Shown: positions 25,825 to 35,364, counted from the stretch's first letter. The stretch is 64,000 nt of DNA from 39-52-133 sp036523795 (GCA_036523795.1 DATDDN010000177.1:1-64000); one strand, 5' to 3'. Numbers and translations are program-made. Notes: generated from the sequence alone by a model not told the origin.

Positions 25825-26592
25825 TTACGGCTTTCCTGCAATTGAGAACGTATGCAGTCCAGAGCTGCTTTCCGGGCCTATGTTCTGCAGGATCTCATTT
25901 AGCGACTCTTTCTGTCCCTCCGCGGCCTGGGCTTGTCCATTGAATGCAAAGCTCCCGTTCTGGGCAAATTTTCCTTTTCCCTGCAGGATCAGCTTTCCGG
26001 TTACGGTGTTAAGAGACAAGTCGCAGTTTGTGCCTGCACATTGTGCATTCAGCAGATAATTTCCCAAAGGACTGACGTTGCTGAGGCCAGATCGGAAATC
26101 GGTCAATTGTGCGCTCAGTGTTCCATTCAGGGTATTGCGCGTTGCAGAAAGTGAGTCGCTTTGAATGACAATCTGCCCGTCCAATTCTAGCGGACGCAGG
26201 TAGGGTGAGGCTTGAGCCAGGATGGCTGGGGGGAGTGGCAGAATCAGATTGGTGATATCTATTTTCCCAATCGATGTGCGCATTATGGTAGGGGACTTCT
26301 GACGGATTTGTGGCCAGTTGATCGAAATGGTTGGCTGCAAGGTCAATATGGATAGTGCGGAAATGTTCCACTGTAATTGGCCAATGACAAGCGGAGTTTG
26401 AGTTGCCTGTTCTTGTCGGAAAACTGCTGTAGCAGAGCCATTCCAGAAAGAGCCCGTGCAATTGGCCAGGGCCAGAGATCCTTGGCTGTACTTGTTGATG
26501 AGACTGCCTAGCAGGCTGGCTGGCAGCATGGCCGTGAGGCATGAAAAATAAATAACTGCAAACAAGAGATAAAAAAACCTGTTTGAGGTCAT
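25825..26592 (-). CDS. gspN: Type II secretion system protein N
   Basis: A 255-residue inner-membrane-anchored protein with one N-terminal hydrophobic segment (about 5-27, LLFAVIYFSCLTAMLPASLL) and a periplasmic beta-rich body. It includes the GSFWNGSATAVF and LDGQIVIQSDS features seen in GspN. It is the last gene of the minus-strand arm and overlaps gspM by 1 nt. Its role in secretion is accessory. The assignment rests largely on position plus these features. Confidence 0.82.
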   Translation of the reverse strand: MTSNRFFYLLFAVIYFSCLTAMLPASLLGSLINKYSQGSLALANCTGSFWNGSATAVFRQEQATQTPLVIGQLQWNISALSILTLQPTISINWPQIRQKSPTIMRTSIGKIDITNLILPLPPAILAQASPYLRPLELDGQIVIQSDSLSATRNTLNGTLSAQLTDFRSGLSNVSPLGNYLLNAQCAGTNCDLSLNTVTGKLILQGKGKFAQNGSFAFNGQAQAAEGQKESLNEILQNIGPESSSGLHTFSIAGKP

Positions 26593-27104
26593 TACTGCGA
26601 TGCCTCGTTCGTCAGCGTCAGGCTGGCTGAAACATAGCCAGGCTGTGGAGTTGCCGTAACCGAAACTGTTTCAGCACGAACGTTTTGTTCGCGCTGCAGA
26701 TTGCGCAGCCATTTCAGCCAGGGTGAGAATGGCACCGAGTCAAAGGTCAACCGCACGGTGTGTTCATCCTGCAGCGAGATGCTGGTGAGGGCACTTCGCA
26801 ACTGTTGCCGCTGCGCTGATGCCTCTATGGCTGCTTTCAGGTTATCCGCATCCAATATTGCCGGCTTGGGCCTATGACGCAAGGCTTCGACCTCGATCGC
26901 CTGTTGCTGAAGTCGGGTAGCTTGAACCCTGAGCATCGGCAGCGAGTTCTGGAGTTTAGCCACTCCTGAGTGGGCCGGTCGCCACAGCACCAGATAGAAT
27001 CCCAGCAGCAGCGAAACGCCGATCAAGACCATCAGTATCTGTTGTTCATGCTTTGAACGTGTATTCCAGTAGCGCGATTTGATGTCATTCCAATATTTCT
27101 TCAT
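26592..27104 (-). CDS. gspM: Type II secretion system protein M
   Basis: A 170-residue protein: a short cytoplasmic segment with DIKSRYWNTRSKHEQQ, one transmembrane helix (about 23-42, ILMVLIGVSLLLGFYLVLW), then a periplasmic coiled-coil and ferredoxin-like domain. This is the usual GspM plan. It pairs with GspL in the inner-membrane platform. It overlaps gspL by 4 nt and gspN by 1 nt. Confidence 0.9.
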   Translation of the reverse strand: MKKYWNDIKSRYWNTRSKHEQQILMVLIGVSLLLGFYLVLWRPAHSGVAKLQNSLPMLRVQATRLQQQAIEVEALRHRPKPAILDADNLKAAIEASAQRQQLRSALTSISLQDEHTVRLTFDSVPFSPWLKWLRNLQREQNVRAETVSVTATPQPGYVSASLTLTNEASQ

Positions 27105-28318
27105 GGAGTGTCACCTCTCTGCATGCTAATCCGTACGTCGGTGCCGGATGACCCGGTATGAGTTTCACCCATCCTGATATTCAGGCCAGCTTGTTGTAGC
27201 CGCAGCTGCAAACTTCTGACTGCTTCGGCACTGGGCAAATTCAGATCAGCATCGACTCTGCCAGCCTCGTAGCGCAGATTGCGCAAGCTGCCTGCTGGCA
27301 AGGTTGAAAAAGCTGGTGCGAGGCTGTCCAGTATCGGCAGAAAATCGGAGTCGTCCGGCAAACCTGCCGCATGGTGAAGCTCTGCCAGCTTCCGGGCCAT
27401 TTGCAGGGCCGGGTTTACCACTGTGCTTTCCTCTCCAAAGCTATTGCGGAAACTGCGTTCCATTTGCGCGCTCAGGAAGCGCTTCTCATGCGCCAGCCTC
27501 CACCATTCAATATTGCCTGCCAATGCCTCCAGCATCAGGGCAGCACACAGCAGATAAAGTGGAGGCTTGATTCTTGGCACCCATTCACGAATCTTGATTC
27601 GGGGAGCGAACTCGCCCCACAACAAATTGACGGTCTGCTCGGATATTCTTGAACTACGCCAATCCCATGCACGCCCCAACTCCAATGTGGCCGGGCAATC
27701 GTTCCATTGCGGCAATTCAAATTGTTCTGCATTGGCGGGGGGGCGCACCTCTATGGTCTTGGGTGCTAGGTTTTTTAACGCTAATTGAAGCGATAGTGGC
27801 GGGTCTTGAACGTTCCCGATATCTAGAGCAAAACCAGAAGATTTTCCTGTTCTGACGAACCCGCTTTGCCCGTCCCAAGTCATGACCCAGGCATCCGGTT
27901 TGATTTCCGGGAGAAAGATTTCAGGGATGGCACGGCTCAATGGACGTTTTGCAGCATTGCAGGTGGCAACGATTGCGCCCAGCCATGCCTTGTCGACGAC
28001 GGTCAGATCCCGTACTCCATCCGGCTGAGCCGGGCTCGGCACCACATGGATATGTTCGGGCTCGGACAGACAATATTCTTCGGCAATGAGGGGGAGTGCA
28101 GCCTCCCAGCGGCGACGGCTCTTTTGGGGGGCCTGAACCGTGAGGCTGGTTACTCGATCGGCTGCGATGATGGCTACATATTCATCTGCTTCGGGAAGAC
28201 CTGAGGACGCAGTGTGCCCTGTTTGCTGAATTTCACCAGCCTCATTGCATAACGCCCAGGTATTGGTACTGGTTGCGTCACGCCATGTGTGGTCAAAATA
28301 AATGCGTAGCTGGTTCAT
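27101..28318 (-). CDS. gspL: Type II secretion system protein L
   Basis: A 405-residue protein. The cytoplasmic actin-like domain (about 1-225) recruits the GspE ATPase; one transmembrane helix lies near 250 and the periplasmic ferredoxin-like domain is at the end (RSLQLRLQQAGLNIRMGE). The ATG at 28318, overlapping the gspK stop as ATGA, is preferred to an in-frame TTG 15 nt upstream. Confidence 0.9.
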   Translation of the reverse strand: MNQLRIYFDHTWRDATSTNTWALCNEAGEIQQTGHTASSGLPEADEYVAIIAADRVTSLTVQAPQKSRRRWEAALPLIAEEYCLSEPEHIHVVPSPAQPDGVRDLTVVDKAWLGAIVATCNAAKRPLSRAIPEIFLPEIKPDAWVMTWDGQSGFVRTGKSSGFALDIGNVQDPPLSLQLALKNLAPKTIEVRPPANAEQFELPQWNDCPATLELGRAWDWRSSRISEQTVNLLWGEFAPRIKIREWVPRIKPPLYLLCAALMLEALAGNIEWWRLAHEKRFLSAQMERSFRNSFGEESTVVNPALQMARKLAELHHAAGLPDDSDFLPILDSLAPAFSTLPAGSLRNLRYEAGRVDADLNLPSAEAVRSLQLRLQQAGLNIRMGETHTGSSGTDVRISMQRGDTP

Positions 28319-29226
28319 TGTATGTTTTGCCAAAGTACCCTGGGCCAGGTACTGGTGCGTTGGAGCAGAGCTTGCGCGGTGATTTGAGCATTTCCCACCT
28401 TGGTCTTTCCGGTGACCCAGAAATACTGGCTGCTGACTGATAAATCAGTGACCGAGATGTCCCTGCCGCCATTGGGTAAGCGCGATTTGAATTCATCAAT
28501 GCTCTTGAAGGGATTGTTGTGACGTTGAAGCACGATTGCCCGTGCATCAGAGAGAGGCAGCTTTTCAATAACGGCGGCAAGAACTTCGGCTGGCGAGAAA
28601 TTCACGTTAATCGTTGTTGGGCTCGGCAATACGCTTACATAGGGGCGAAGTTGTTTAATGATACTGGCGTCAAAGCCCTTTACCAATGACAATTCTCCAA
28701 TTTCTGTGAGTGGGCGATTCGCACAGCGGTAGGGTCTGGGCAAGCTCAAATAGTAGCTATCCTCGGCTCCCCCTGCGAGTTGGGGAGTGTTGTCACTGTC
28801 CAGCCAGTCAGCCAGATTTAGTGCCAATTCTCCAGGCAGCCCTAGCATGTTCAGCAACCGCTGGAATTGTGCCACATATGCGGGCACGCTGCTGCCATTG
28901 AGTACAAGGTTGTTGAGGTTGAACAGTCCTTGGCGATCTTCAATAAATCCGAGGATTTCGCCCCCTTCTACTGGCATGGCTGGGAGGCGCTTCGCCCAGA
29001 GTTCGCCCTCGTGGTCGACATTATTATTGCGCCCGTCATCAGCAAGAATGGCACGCGCCCAGTCCAGGCCTGCGAGGCTGAGGCGCTTTGCCTGTCCACG
29101 GTCAAAACTGGCTTCAACCTGTCGTTGCCACAAGGTCTGCTGATTCAGCACATAGACCGACAGAGACGTGGCCAGTGCCACGATAAGAATCACAATGATG
29201 ATGGCCACGCCGCGTTGATGTTTCAT
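28315..29226 (-). CDS. gspK: Type II secretion minor pseudopilin K
   Basis: A 303-residue protein with the prepilin-like leader KHQRGVAIIIVILIVALAT, in which GVAII replaces GFTLIE, as is normal for GspK. A large globular domain of general-secretion-pathway K type follows (GLFNLNNLVLNG, ADWLDSDN). It caps the pseudopilus tip with GspI and GspJ. It overlaps gspJ and gspL by 4 nt each. Confidence 0.93.
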   Translation of the reverse strand: MKHQRGVAIIIVILIVALATSLSVYVLNQQTLWQRQVEASFDRGQAKRLSLAGLDWARAILADDGRNNNVDHEGELWAKRLPAMPVEGGEILGFIEDRQGLFNLNNLVLNGSSVPAYVAQFQRLLNMLGLPGELALNLADWLDSDNTPQLAGGAEDSYYLSLPRPYRCANRPLTEIGELSLVKGFDASIIKQLRPYVSVLPSPTTINVNFSPAEVLAAVIEKLPLSDARAIVLQRHNNPFKSIDEFKSRLPNGGRDISVTDLSVSSQYFWVTGKTKVGNAQITAQALLQRTSTWPRVLWQNIQ

Positions 29227-29825
29227 TGCAGCGCAAAGATCCTGGTTATGTGCTCGCCTGAAGTCAGAGTAAGGCTGACTTCGGTCGCGGCTGGCAATTC
29301 AAGGCCAACATTTGAAATAGGCCATTGCGGGTACCAGTTTCCGATCTGATCCATATAGCGCAGCTTGAATTCGCTTACTCCCTCCAGCAGGGGATAGCGT
29401 TCCGGAGCTGAGTTGCCTGCCTGGTCGAGTGAACCCCAGTGTAGCAATACAATCGCCTTGTTCTCGAAGCGATAGGCAATGCGCTGCGGAGCGAGCAGCG
29501 CGCTGTTTTCAGGTGAGCCGCTGCGTGTGAAGGCAAGCTCCGCATCGTCAATGTCGCGGAGGACGGAGTGACCTACCCATGGTGCCTGAACATTGCCGTC
29601 CTTGTCGCGGACTGGGCGTCGGATGGCGAGCGCGATGTCCTGTTCCATGCGAGAAAAGAGCAGTGATAATTGCTGCCATTTGCGAGTTTCGGCGGTGAGG
29701 TGATCGCGGGTCTGGATCATGCCATTCAACCCGCGGTAGCCCGCGAGAGACAACATGGAAACGATGATCAATGCAACGAGCATCTCGATCAGCGTAAAAC
29801 CGTCGCATGTTTGCCTGGTCGTCAT
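29223..29825 (-). CDS. gspJ: Type II secretion minor pseudopilin J
   Basis: A 200-residue pseudopilin with prepilin motif DGFTLIEMLVALIIVSMLSL (G-1/F+1/E+5). The body has the conserved RDHLTAETRKWQQLSLLF helix and GVSEFKLRYMDQIGNWYPQW near the C-terminus. It forms the tip complex with GspI and GspK. ATGA overlaps at both ends show tight coupling. Confidence 0.93.
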   Translation of the reverse strand: MTTRQTCDGFTLIEMLVALIIVSMLSLAGYRGLNGMIQTRDHLTAETRKWQQLSLLFSRMEQDIALAIRRPVRDKDGNVQAPWVGHSVLRDIDDAELAFTRSGSPENSALLAPQRIAYRFENKAIVLLHWGSLDQAGNSAPERYPLLEGVSEFKLRYMDQIGNWYPQWPISNVGLELPAATEVSLTLTSGEHITRIFALQ

Positions 29826-30202
29826 TGCCGAGCAGCGGAAACCAGGAAGCCGGTTAATTTGCGTACGACAAGCTCAGGCTCGCCAGGCGGAGACACGCTT
29901 ATGTCGATTCGGCGAAATGCGGGGTTGGGCGTTGAGCTGATCTCTTCTTTCCAGAGATATCGGCCGCCCGCCTGGATTTCCTCACCCGATTGCACTCCAA
30001 CTGGAAGCCAATCTCCGCGGGCTGAGTGTAGAGCCAGACGATTCTCAGCAACCCAGTCTGCGAGTATTCGAGTCCGAAGCGCATCGACATGCAGTGTGTT
30101 GCTGCCAGAGGCGCGCGCAATTGCCGCCATGGCGATGGCCAGAATCGCAAGCGCAATCAGTGATTCCACCAGCGTAAAACCTGCAGCCTTAGGCGAATGC
30201 AT
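29822..30202 (-). CDS. gspI: Type II secretion minor pseudopilin I
   Basis: A 126-residue pseudopilin with AAGFTLVESLIALAILAIA at the N-terminus and the typical NRLALHSARGDWLPVGVQSG region. The ATG at 30202 was chosen. An in-frame TTG 9 nt upstream is also possible. The gene overlaps the end of gspH by 14 nt and gspJ by 4 nt. Confidence 0.91.
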   Translation of the reverse strand: MHSPKAAGFTLVESLIALAILAIAMAAIARASGSNTLHVDALRTRILADWVAENRLALHSARGDWLPVGVQSGEEIQAGGRYLWKEEISSTPNPAFRRIDISVSPPGEPELVVRKLTGFLVSAARQ

Positions 30203-30725
30203 GGTATCCAAGGGAGGAGATCTGGTTGGGGGGCAATATGCTTACTTCACCCGTACTCTTCCCTGATATCTCAAGTGTGGAAGAGTTGGTCTTCATCTTG
30301 ATCCTGAAGGGAAGTGGCAGGGCGCTAGTGCTGAACAAAAGCAATTCATCCCGCTTGAGCACTTTTTCTTCCAGCCGGACTTCGCCAATCCTGATGTGTT
30401 CCGACAAGCTCCTCGGCTTGAACTGGCTGTTGTCATCTATGACGACCCAATCGTTGTAATCGTTCTTGCGCAAGAAATGATAGCCGGCAGAGGTGCTCGA
30501 CCATGCCAATTCACGCCCGCTTATGCGAGCCTCGTTGTTTGCATTTTCGAGCAACAAGGCAAGCCGTTCTGCTTCAGTATGCAACTCTGCCTGATCGTCA
30601 GGTGCCAGGTTTAGCGCGACCAGGCTGATGGCAATGCTGAGCACCACCAGTGACACCAGCAGCTCAAGCAGCGTAAAGCCAGTCTGCCGGGAGCGGCTAT
30701 AGATCCCAGGAGCCGATATCAGCAT
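30189..30725 (-). CDS. gspH: Type II secretion minor pseudopilin H
   Basis: A 178-residue pseudopilin with prepilin motif QTGFTLLELLVSLVVLSIAI and the HTEAERLALLLENANNEARI helix typical of GspH. Two adjacent ATGs (30728 and 30725) lie just after AAGGA; the second has the better spacing. The longer in-frame extension would overlap gspG by 62 nt. As chosen, it overlaps gspG by 29 nt, which is unusually long for this operon. Confidence 0.88.
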   Translation of the reverse strand: MLISAPGIYSRSRQTGFTLLELLVSLVVLSIAISLVALNLAPDDQAELHTEAERLALLLENANNEARISGRELAWSSTSAGYHFLRKNDYNDWVVIDDNSQFKPRSLSEHIRIGEVRLEEKVLKRDELLLFSTSALPLPFRIKMKTNSSTLEISGKSTGEVSILPPNQISSLGYHAFA

Positions 30726-31137
30726 CATTTCCTTCGCCGCCAGCAACCCCGTCGGCACCCAGGCTCATTACGTCAATTTCGCCATGCAGTCCAGGTTGCA
30801 GATACTGGTACGGCGTTCCCCATGGATCCTTGGGCAGTTTCTCCAGATAGCCATTGCCCTTCCAGTTTGGGGGCAGGGGCGCGATGGCAGGCTTCTTCAC
30901 AAGGGCCTGCAGCCCTTGTTCAGTAGTGGGATAGCGCATGTTATCCAGTTTGTATAACTTTAATGCCTGAGAGATAGAGGCGATATCCTGCTTGGCAGCG
31001 GTAATTCTTGCATCATCCGTACGGCCCATTACCTTGGGAACAATGAGTGCGGCCAGTACGCCAAGAATAACAATTACTACCATTACTTCGATGAGGGTGA
31101 AACCATGCTGATGTGAGCTTGTGGAATGAGTTTTCAT
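30697..31137 (-). CDS. gspG: Type II secretion major pseudopilin G
   Basis: A 146-residue protein with the prepilin-peptidase motif HGFTLIEVMVVIVILGVLAA. The highly conserved YKLDNMRYPTTEQGLQALV and PWGTPYQY blocks of the major pseudopilin are present. It forms the periplasmic pseudopilus shaft that pushes substrate through the secretin. It is the first gene of the minus arm, divergent from gspC. No prepilin peptidase gene is in the window, so it must be processed by one encoded elsewhere. Confidence 0.97.
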   Translation of the reverse strand: MKTHSTSSHQHGFTLIEVMVVIVILGVLAALIVPKVMGRTDDARITAAKQDIASISQALKLYKLDNMRYPTTEQGLQALVKKPAIAPLPPNWKGNGYLEKLPKDPWGTPYQYLQPGLHGEIDVMSLGADGVAGGEGNDADIGSWDL

Positions 31138-31138
31138 A

Positions 31139-31172
31139 GCTAACGCAAGTTAAGGGATTTCGCAAGTTTAGC
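31139..31172. repeat. Paired direct and inverted repeats in the gspG leader
   Basis: Two CGCAAGTT copies (31144-31151 and 31161-31168) lie inside GCTAA...TTAGC ends, immediately upstream of the gspG start codon. A regulatory or translational-control role is possible but unproven. Confidence 0.4.
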
Positions 31173-31419
31173 AAAAGTTCCGCGTATATATGAAGTAGAT
31201 GCTAGTGATAATTGACCGGGCGCGGGCATGCAAACACGTGAAATCCATTCTCCGGAACTCGGAGCGGTGGGGTAATTGTTGCGTGGGGTTTGTCTCTGAT
31301 AGCCTGCTGCAGGCACCCATGCTGTTGCCTCTGTCGAACTCAATGATTTAACGAAGAATATCGTGGCATTTGTGTATACTGGCGGCAGTTGGCTGTGAGT
31401 GATCAGTTGGAGGGGAGAT

Positions 31420-31857
31420 TTGGGGGCGAAACTCAACGTGGCCCGGGGCGTGGATAAATCGAAAGTCTGGATATTGGTGTGGAAGGCGACAGCAGCTGTC
31501 GTCTTCGCCATTATTCTTTCGCGCTGGACCTGGGTATGGTTAGCGCCGCGAGCGCCAAGCATTCCGGTTGCCGTCGAGAAATCTTCTCCCGAGGATGCCG
31601 AGCGCTTGTTCGGGGTCACTGCTGGCGCGTCCGGGCAGGGCATGTCACTAGCTAATGTTAATCTGATTGGTGTTTTCTCCGGGCTTCATGGTTTTGCCAT
31701 CTTTCAACTGGATGGGGCGCGCCAGGTTGGCGTGCCGATTGGTGGTGAGGTATCACCAGGAGTAAAGCTGCTGGAAATATCAGGTGACTACGTAATCGTT
31801 GGTCGAGATGGCGTGCAGCAGCGTGTTGATCTTAAAGATGTGGCATTAAAGCACTAA
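31420..31857 (+). CDS. gspC: Type II secretion system protein C (short form)
   Basis: A 145-residue protein: a cytoplasmic N-terminus, one transmembrane helix (about 17-40, with a Trp-rich end) and a periplasmic homology-region domain (about 55-143, GVFSGLHGFAIFQLDG and GVKLLEISGDYVIV). It ends right after the HR domain, with no PDZ or coiled-coil module, so it is about half the length of the classical protein. The TTG at 31420 follows GGAGG by 6 nt; a GTG at 31399 is in frame but lacks such a site. It connects the inner-membrane platform to GspD, encoded 12 nt downstream. Confidence 0.82.
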   Translation: MGAKLNVARGVDKSKVWILVWKATAAVVFAIILSRWTWVWLAPRAPSIPVAVEKSSPEDAERLFGVTAGASGQGMSLANVNLIGVFSGLHGFAIFQLDGARQVGVPIGGEVSPGVKLLEISGDYVIVGRDGVQQRVDLKDVALKH

Positions 31858-31869
31858 GGGCTCTTCGAT

Positions 31870-33861
31870 ATGAGTAAGACAGGTTTCCCTGTATATCCAA
31901 GCATCAGGACGATGCTGCTATCGCTTCTCCTGTTATCCATTGGCCACATGGCAATGGCCGCCGAGGAGAAGGTCTCGCTCAATTTCGTGAATGCCGATAT
32001 TGTGGAGGTCATCAAGGCCGTCTCGCAGATCTCGCAGAAGAATTTCTTGATCGATCCACGCGTAAAGGGAACAATCAATATTGTATCTGCCAAGCCGGTT
32101 CCGCCCAGTCTTGCCTATGAAATTCTGCTTTCTGCCCTGAGGCTGCAGGGATTTGCCGCGGTAGAGGCAAATGGCGTTACCAAGATAGTTCCTGAATCCG
32201 ATGCCAAGCTGTATATCTCTTCTGCCAACAAGGGGGGGAATGGAGATAGCCTGGTGACGCGGGTGTATATCCTGAAATATGAATCCGCGACGCAACTGGT
32301 TCCTATTCTGCGTCCCTTGATTGCATCAAACAATGTGGTCGCGGCTTATCCGAACAACAATGCGCTGGTCATTACTGATTATGCCAGCAACCTGAGACGA
32401 ATCGAGCAGATCATCGAATCAATCGACCAGCCAGTTTCAGAGGCTCCAGTCGTCATCCCATTGCAGTATTCCTCCGCTGTTGATCTGGCTCAGATCATCA
32501 CCCGGCTGATGGCTGATAGCCAACTGGTTGTAGGTGGCAACACAGACGCCAGCCAGCGCTTTGTGCTGTTGGCGGATGTGCGCAGTAACAGCCTGCTGTT
32601 GCGCACCGACAGCCCTGCAAAGGTTCACCGTGTACGTGAATTGGTGGAGAAACTGGACGTTCGTACGAACTCTCCTGGCAACATACATGTTGTCTACCTG
32701 AAGAACTCCGATGCCACGAAATTGGCTCAGACATTGCGCGCTGTGCTGAGTGGCGATACATCTGCAGTGCCTGTGCCTGGTTCTCCCCAATCGTCTGCCG
32801 CAGGTTTATCCGCTTCAGTTTCAGGAGGCGGGACCATTCAGGCTGATGCCGCTTCAAATTCGCTGATCATTACTGCGCCTGAAGCGGTATACAACAATAT
32901 GCGAGCCGTCATTGAGCAGCTGGATGTGCGCCGCGCCCAGGTATTTGTTGAGGCGCTGATCGCCGAAGTGACAGCGGACAAGGCTGCCGAGTTTGGAATT
33001 CAGTGGCAGGGGCTGTCTGGTGGAACCGAAACCCAGGTAGGCGGCGGCACGAATTTTGGCGGCGCGGGGAGCAATATCATTACCGTCACCAATGGAATTC
33101 TCAACGGTACCCCCGTCATTGATCCAGGTCTGAACATCGGAGTATTGCGCGGGCGAAGCCTGGGGATGCTGGCGCGTGCGCTGGAAACAGATGCCAACGC
33201 CAACATTCTTTCCACGCCCAATCTGCTTACGCTGGACAATGAGGAAGCCAAAATCATCATTGGCCAGAATGTGCCATTCATTACCGGCAGCTATGCCCAA
33301 ACAGGTTCGACAACGACGGCCTCCCCATTTCAGACGATTGAACGCAAGGATGTTGGCCTGACTTTGCGCATCAAGCCGCAGATTTCCCAGGGAAACACGG
33401 TCAAGATGCAGATCTACCAGGAAGTCTCCAGTGTGCAGGATCTGAAAAATGCTGCGGGCGTTATCACCAACAAGCGTTCGTTGGAATCGGTGGTGCTGGC
33501 TGATGAAGGCCAGATCATTGTGCTGGGCGGCCTGGTGCAGGACTCTGTGAGCGAGGGCCAGGACAAGGTGCCAGTACTTGGCGATATCCCGTTGCTGGGG
33601 GCGCTGTTTCGTCATGAGACCAGACACCGTACAAAGACCAACCTGATGATTTTTATTCGCCCCTTTATTATGAGGACAGCCGAGGCCTATCAGGGAGTGA
33701 CACAGGATCGCTATAACTATATCCGTGGCGAGCAAACCGATATTCAAATGCCTTCACGGTGGACGTTGCCTGACATGAATTCGCCGACCTTGCAGCCTTT
33801 GCCGCAGAGTGCGCCAGTAGCTCCCACTGCGCCGGCTCCTGAACAGCAGCCGAAGCAATAG
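31870..33861 (+). CDS. gspD: Type II secretion outer-membrane secretin D
   Basis: A 663-residue protein with a signal peptide (cleavage near GHMAMAA). N0 (SLNFVNADIVEVIKAVSQIS), N1-N3 domains with a Gly/Ser-rich loop (about 300-325), and the C-terminal secretin core (VPFITGSYAQTG, RKDVGLTLRIKPQ, GGLVQDS, PLLGALFRH) are all present. A Pro/Ala/Gln-rich tail may be a pilotin-binding region. It forms the 15-mer exit channel. It lies between gspC and gspE with short gaps. Confidence 0.96.
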   Translation: MSKTGFPVYPSIRTMLLSLLLLSIGHMAMAAEEKVSLNFVNADIVEVIKAVSQISQKNFLIDPRVKGTINIVSAKPVPPSLAYEILLSALRLQGFAAVEANGVTKIVPESDAKLYISSANKGGNGDSLVTRVYILKYESATQLVPILRPLIASNNVVAAYPNNNALVITDYASNLRRIEQIIESIDQPVSEAPVVIPLQYSSAVDLAQIITRLMADSQLVVGGNTDASQRFVLLADVRSNSLLLRTDSPAKVHRVRELVEKLDVRTNSPGNIHVVYLKNSDATKLAQTLRAVLSGDTSAVPVPGSPQSSAAGLSASVSGGGTIQADAASNSLIITAPEAVYNNMRAVIEQLDVRRAQVFVEALIAEVTADKAAEFGIQWQGLSGGTETQVGGGTNFGGAGSNIITVTNGILNGTPVIDPGLNIGVLRGRSLGMLARALETDANANILSTPNLLTLDNEEAKIIIGQNVPFITGSYAQTGSTTTASPFQTIERKDVGLTLRIKPQISQGNTVKMQIYQEVSSVQDLKNAAGVITNKRSLESVVLADEGQIIVLGGLVQDSVSEGQDKVPVLGDIPLLGALFRHETRHRTKTNLMIFIRPFIMRTAEAYQGVTQDRYNYIRGEQTDIQMPSRWTLPDMNSPTLQPLPQSAPVAPTAPAPEQQPKQ

Positions 33862-33867
33862 AACAAA

Positions 33868-35364
33868 ATGGAATCGTTAGCTACTGCCGTTGGGCGTGCT
33901 GCCCTGAAAAAGTTGCCGTACACCTTTGCCCGGAGCAAGGGTGTTGCTGTGACACATCTGGGGTCTGATTTTGCCGAGATATCAGTGCGCGACGATGTGT
34001 CAGTGGTAACGCTGGCGGAACTTCGTCGCGTACTGGGAGTGCCGCTGCAACTGGTTCAGCTCGCCACTACCGAATTCGAGCAGTTGCTAGCGCGTTTATA
34101 TGCGCACACTGAGGGCTCCGCGGCAGAACTGGCCGAAGATGTCGCGCAGGACATGGATTTGTCGCAACTTGTTCATGAGCTGCCCAAGACCGAAGATCTG
34201 CTGGATGCAGATAATGATGCGCCAGTGATTCGCATGATCAACGTCCTGTTGACGCAGGCGGTCCGGGATAATGCGTCGGATATTCACATCGAGCCCTTTG
34301 AAACCAGATCCGTCGTTCGATTCAGGGTGGATGGAACGCTGAAGGATGTCATCGAGCCACACCGTGCGCTGCACACGGCTATGGTGTCGCGCATCAAGAT
34401 CATGGCTGATCTTGATATCGCAGAAAAACGCCTGCCTCAGGATGGGCGCATCAATCTGCGCCTGGCTGGCCGCCCCGTTGATGTCCGGGTTTCCACCTTG
34501 CCGACCGGACACGGAGAGCGAGTCGTATTGCGCCTTCTGGACAAGGATACTGGTCGTCTCAATCTGGAACGGCTAGGTATGGGTGGCGCCATACTGGAAT
34601 CTATGGATGCCTTGATAAGGCAGCCCCACGGGCTTGTACTGGTTACCGGCCCAACCGGTTCGGGAAAGACGACAACGCTCTATGCTGCATTGTCGCGCAT
34701 CGATTCCAGTGTCACCAATGTCATGACGGTTGAAGATCCGATTGAATACGACATCGACGGAATCGGGCAGACGCAGGTCAATCCACGCATAGATATGAGC
34801 TTCGCACGTGCATTGCGCGCAATCCTGCGTCAGGACCCCGATGTCATCATGATTGGCGAAATCCGTGATCTGGAAACTGCGCAAATTGCCGTACAAGCCT
34901 GTCTGACGGGGCATCTTGTTCTGGCGACGCTGCATACCAACGACACGGCCAGCTCTGTAACGCGCCTTATGGATATGGGAATTGAACCATTCCTGTTGTC
35001 CTCAAGCCTGCTTGGCGTGCTAGCTCAACGACTGATCAGGACATTATGCCCAGAATGTCGGGATCCATATCGCCCAGATGCTATGGAGTTGTCGTTACTT
35101 CATGGCTTGGTGGCGGACAATTTGTATCGCGCCAAGGGCTGCGAGGCATGCGGTCAGACCGGCTATCGCGGAAGGACAGGGATCTATGAGTTGCTGACCG
35201 TGGATGAAGGAATGGGGCGTTTGATTCATGATCGAGCCTCGGAGCACACCATACGTGACTACGCCGAAAAGCGTGGCATGACCAGTTTGCGACAGGATGG
35301 CATGCGCTTGGTTGCCAACGGCACCACCTCGCTTGAAGAATTGCTTCGCGTGACGCGAGATTAA
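33868..35364 (+). CDS. gspE: Type II secretion ATPase E
   Basis: A 498-residue cytoplasmic hexameric ATPase. An N1E-like domain is followed by Walker A TGPTGSGKTTTLYA (about 263-276), the Asp box EDPIEYDIDGIGQTQVN, Walker B DPDVIMIGEIRD and the His box LATLHTNDTA. The tetra-cysteine zinc element CPEC...CEAC is present at about 393-430. It powers pseudopilus assembly through GspL and GspF. It lies 6 nt after gspD. Confidence 0.97.
   Translation: MESLATAVGRAALKKLPYTFARSKGVAVTHLGSDFAEISVRDDVSVVTLAELRRVLGVPLQLVQLATTEFEQLLARLYAHTEGSAAELAEDVAQDMDLSQLVHELPKTEDLLDADNDAPVIRMINVLLTQAVRDNASDIHIEPFETRSVVRFRVDGTLKDVIEPHRALHTAMVSRIKIMADLDIAEKRLPQDGRINLRLAGRPVDVRVSTLPTGHGERVVLRLLDKDTGRLNLERLGMGGAILESMDALIRQPHGLVLVTGPTGSGKTTTLYAALSRIDSSVTNVMTVEDPIEYDIDGIGQTQVNPRIDMSFARALRAILRQDPDVIMIGEIRDLETAQIAVQACLTGHLVLATLHTNDTASSVTRLMDMGIEPFLLSSSLLGVLAQRLIRTLCPECRDPYRPDAMELSLLHGLVADNLYRAKGCEACGQTGYRGRTGIYELLTVDEGMGRLIHDRASEHTIRDYAEKRGMTSLRQDGMRLVANGTTSLEELLRVTRD

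Noticed and set aside
31140..31643. Minus-strand frame across the gspG/gspC divergent region
   Set aside because: It overlaps gspC antisense, has no recognisable domain, and would occupy the divergent promoter region.
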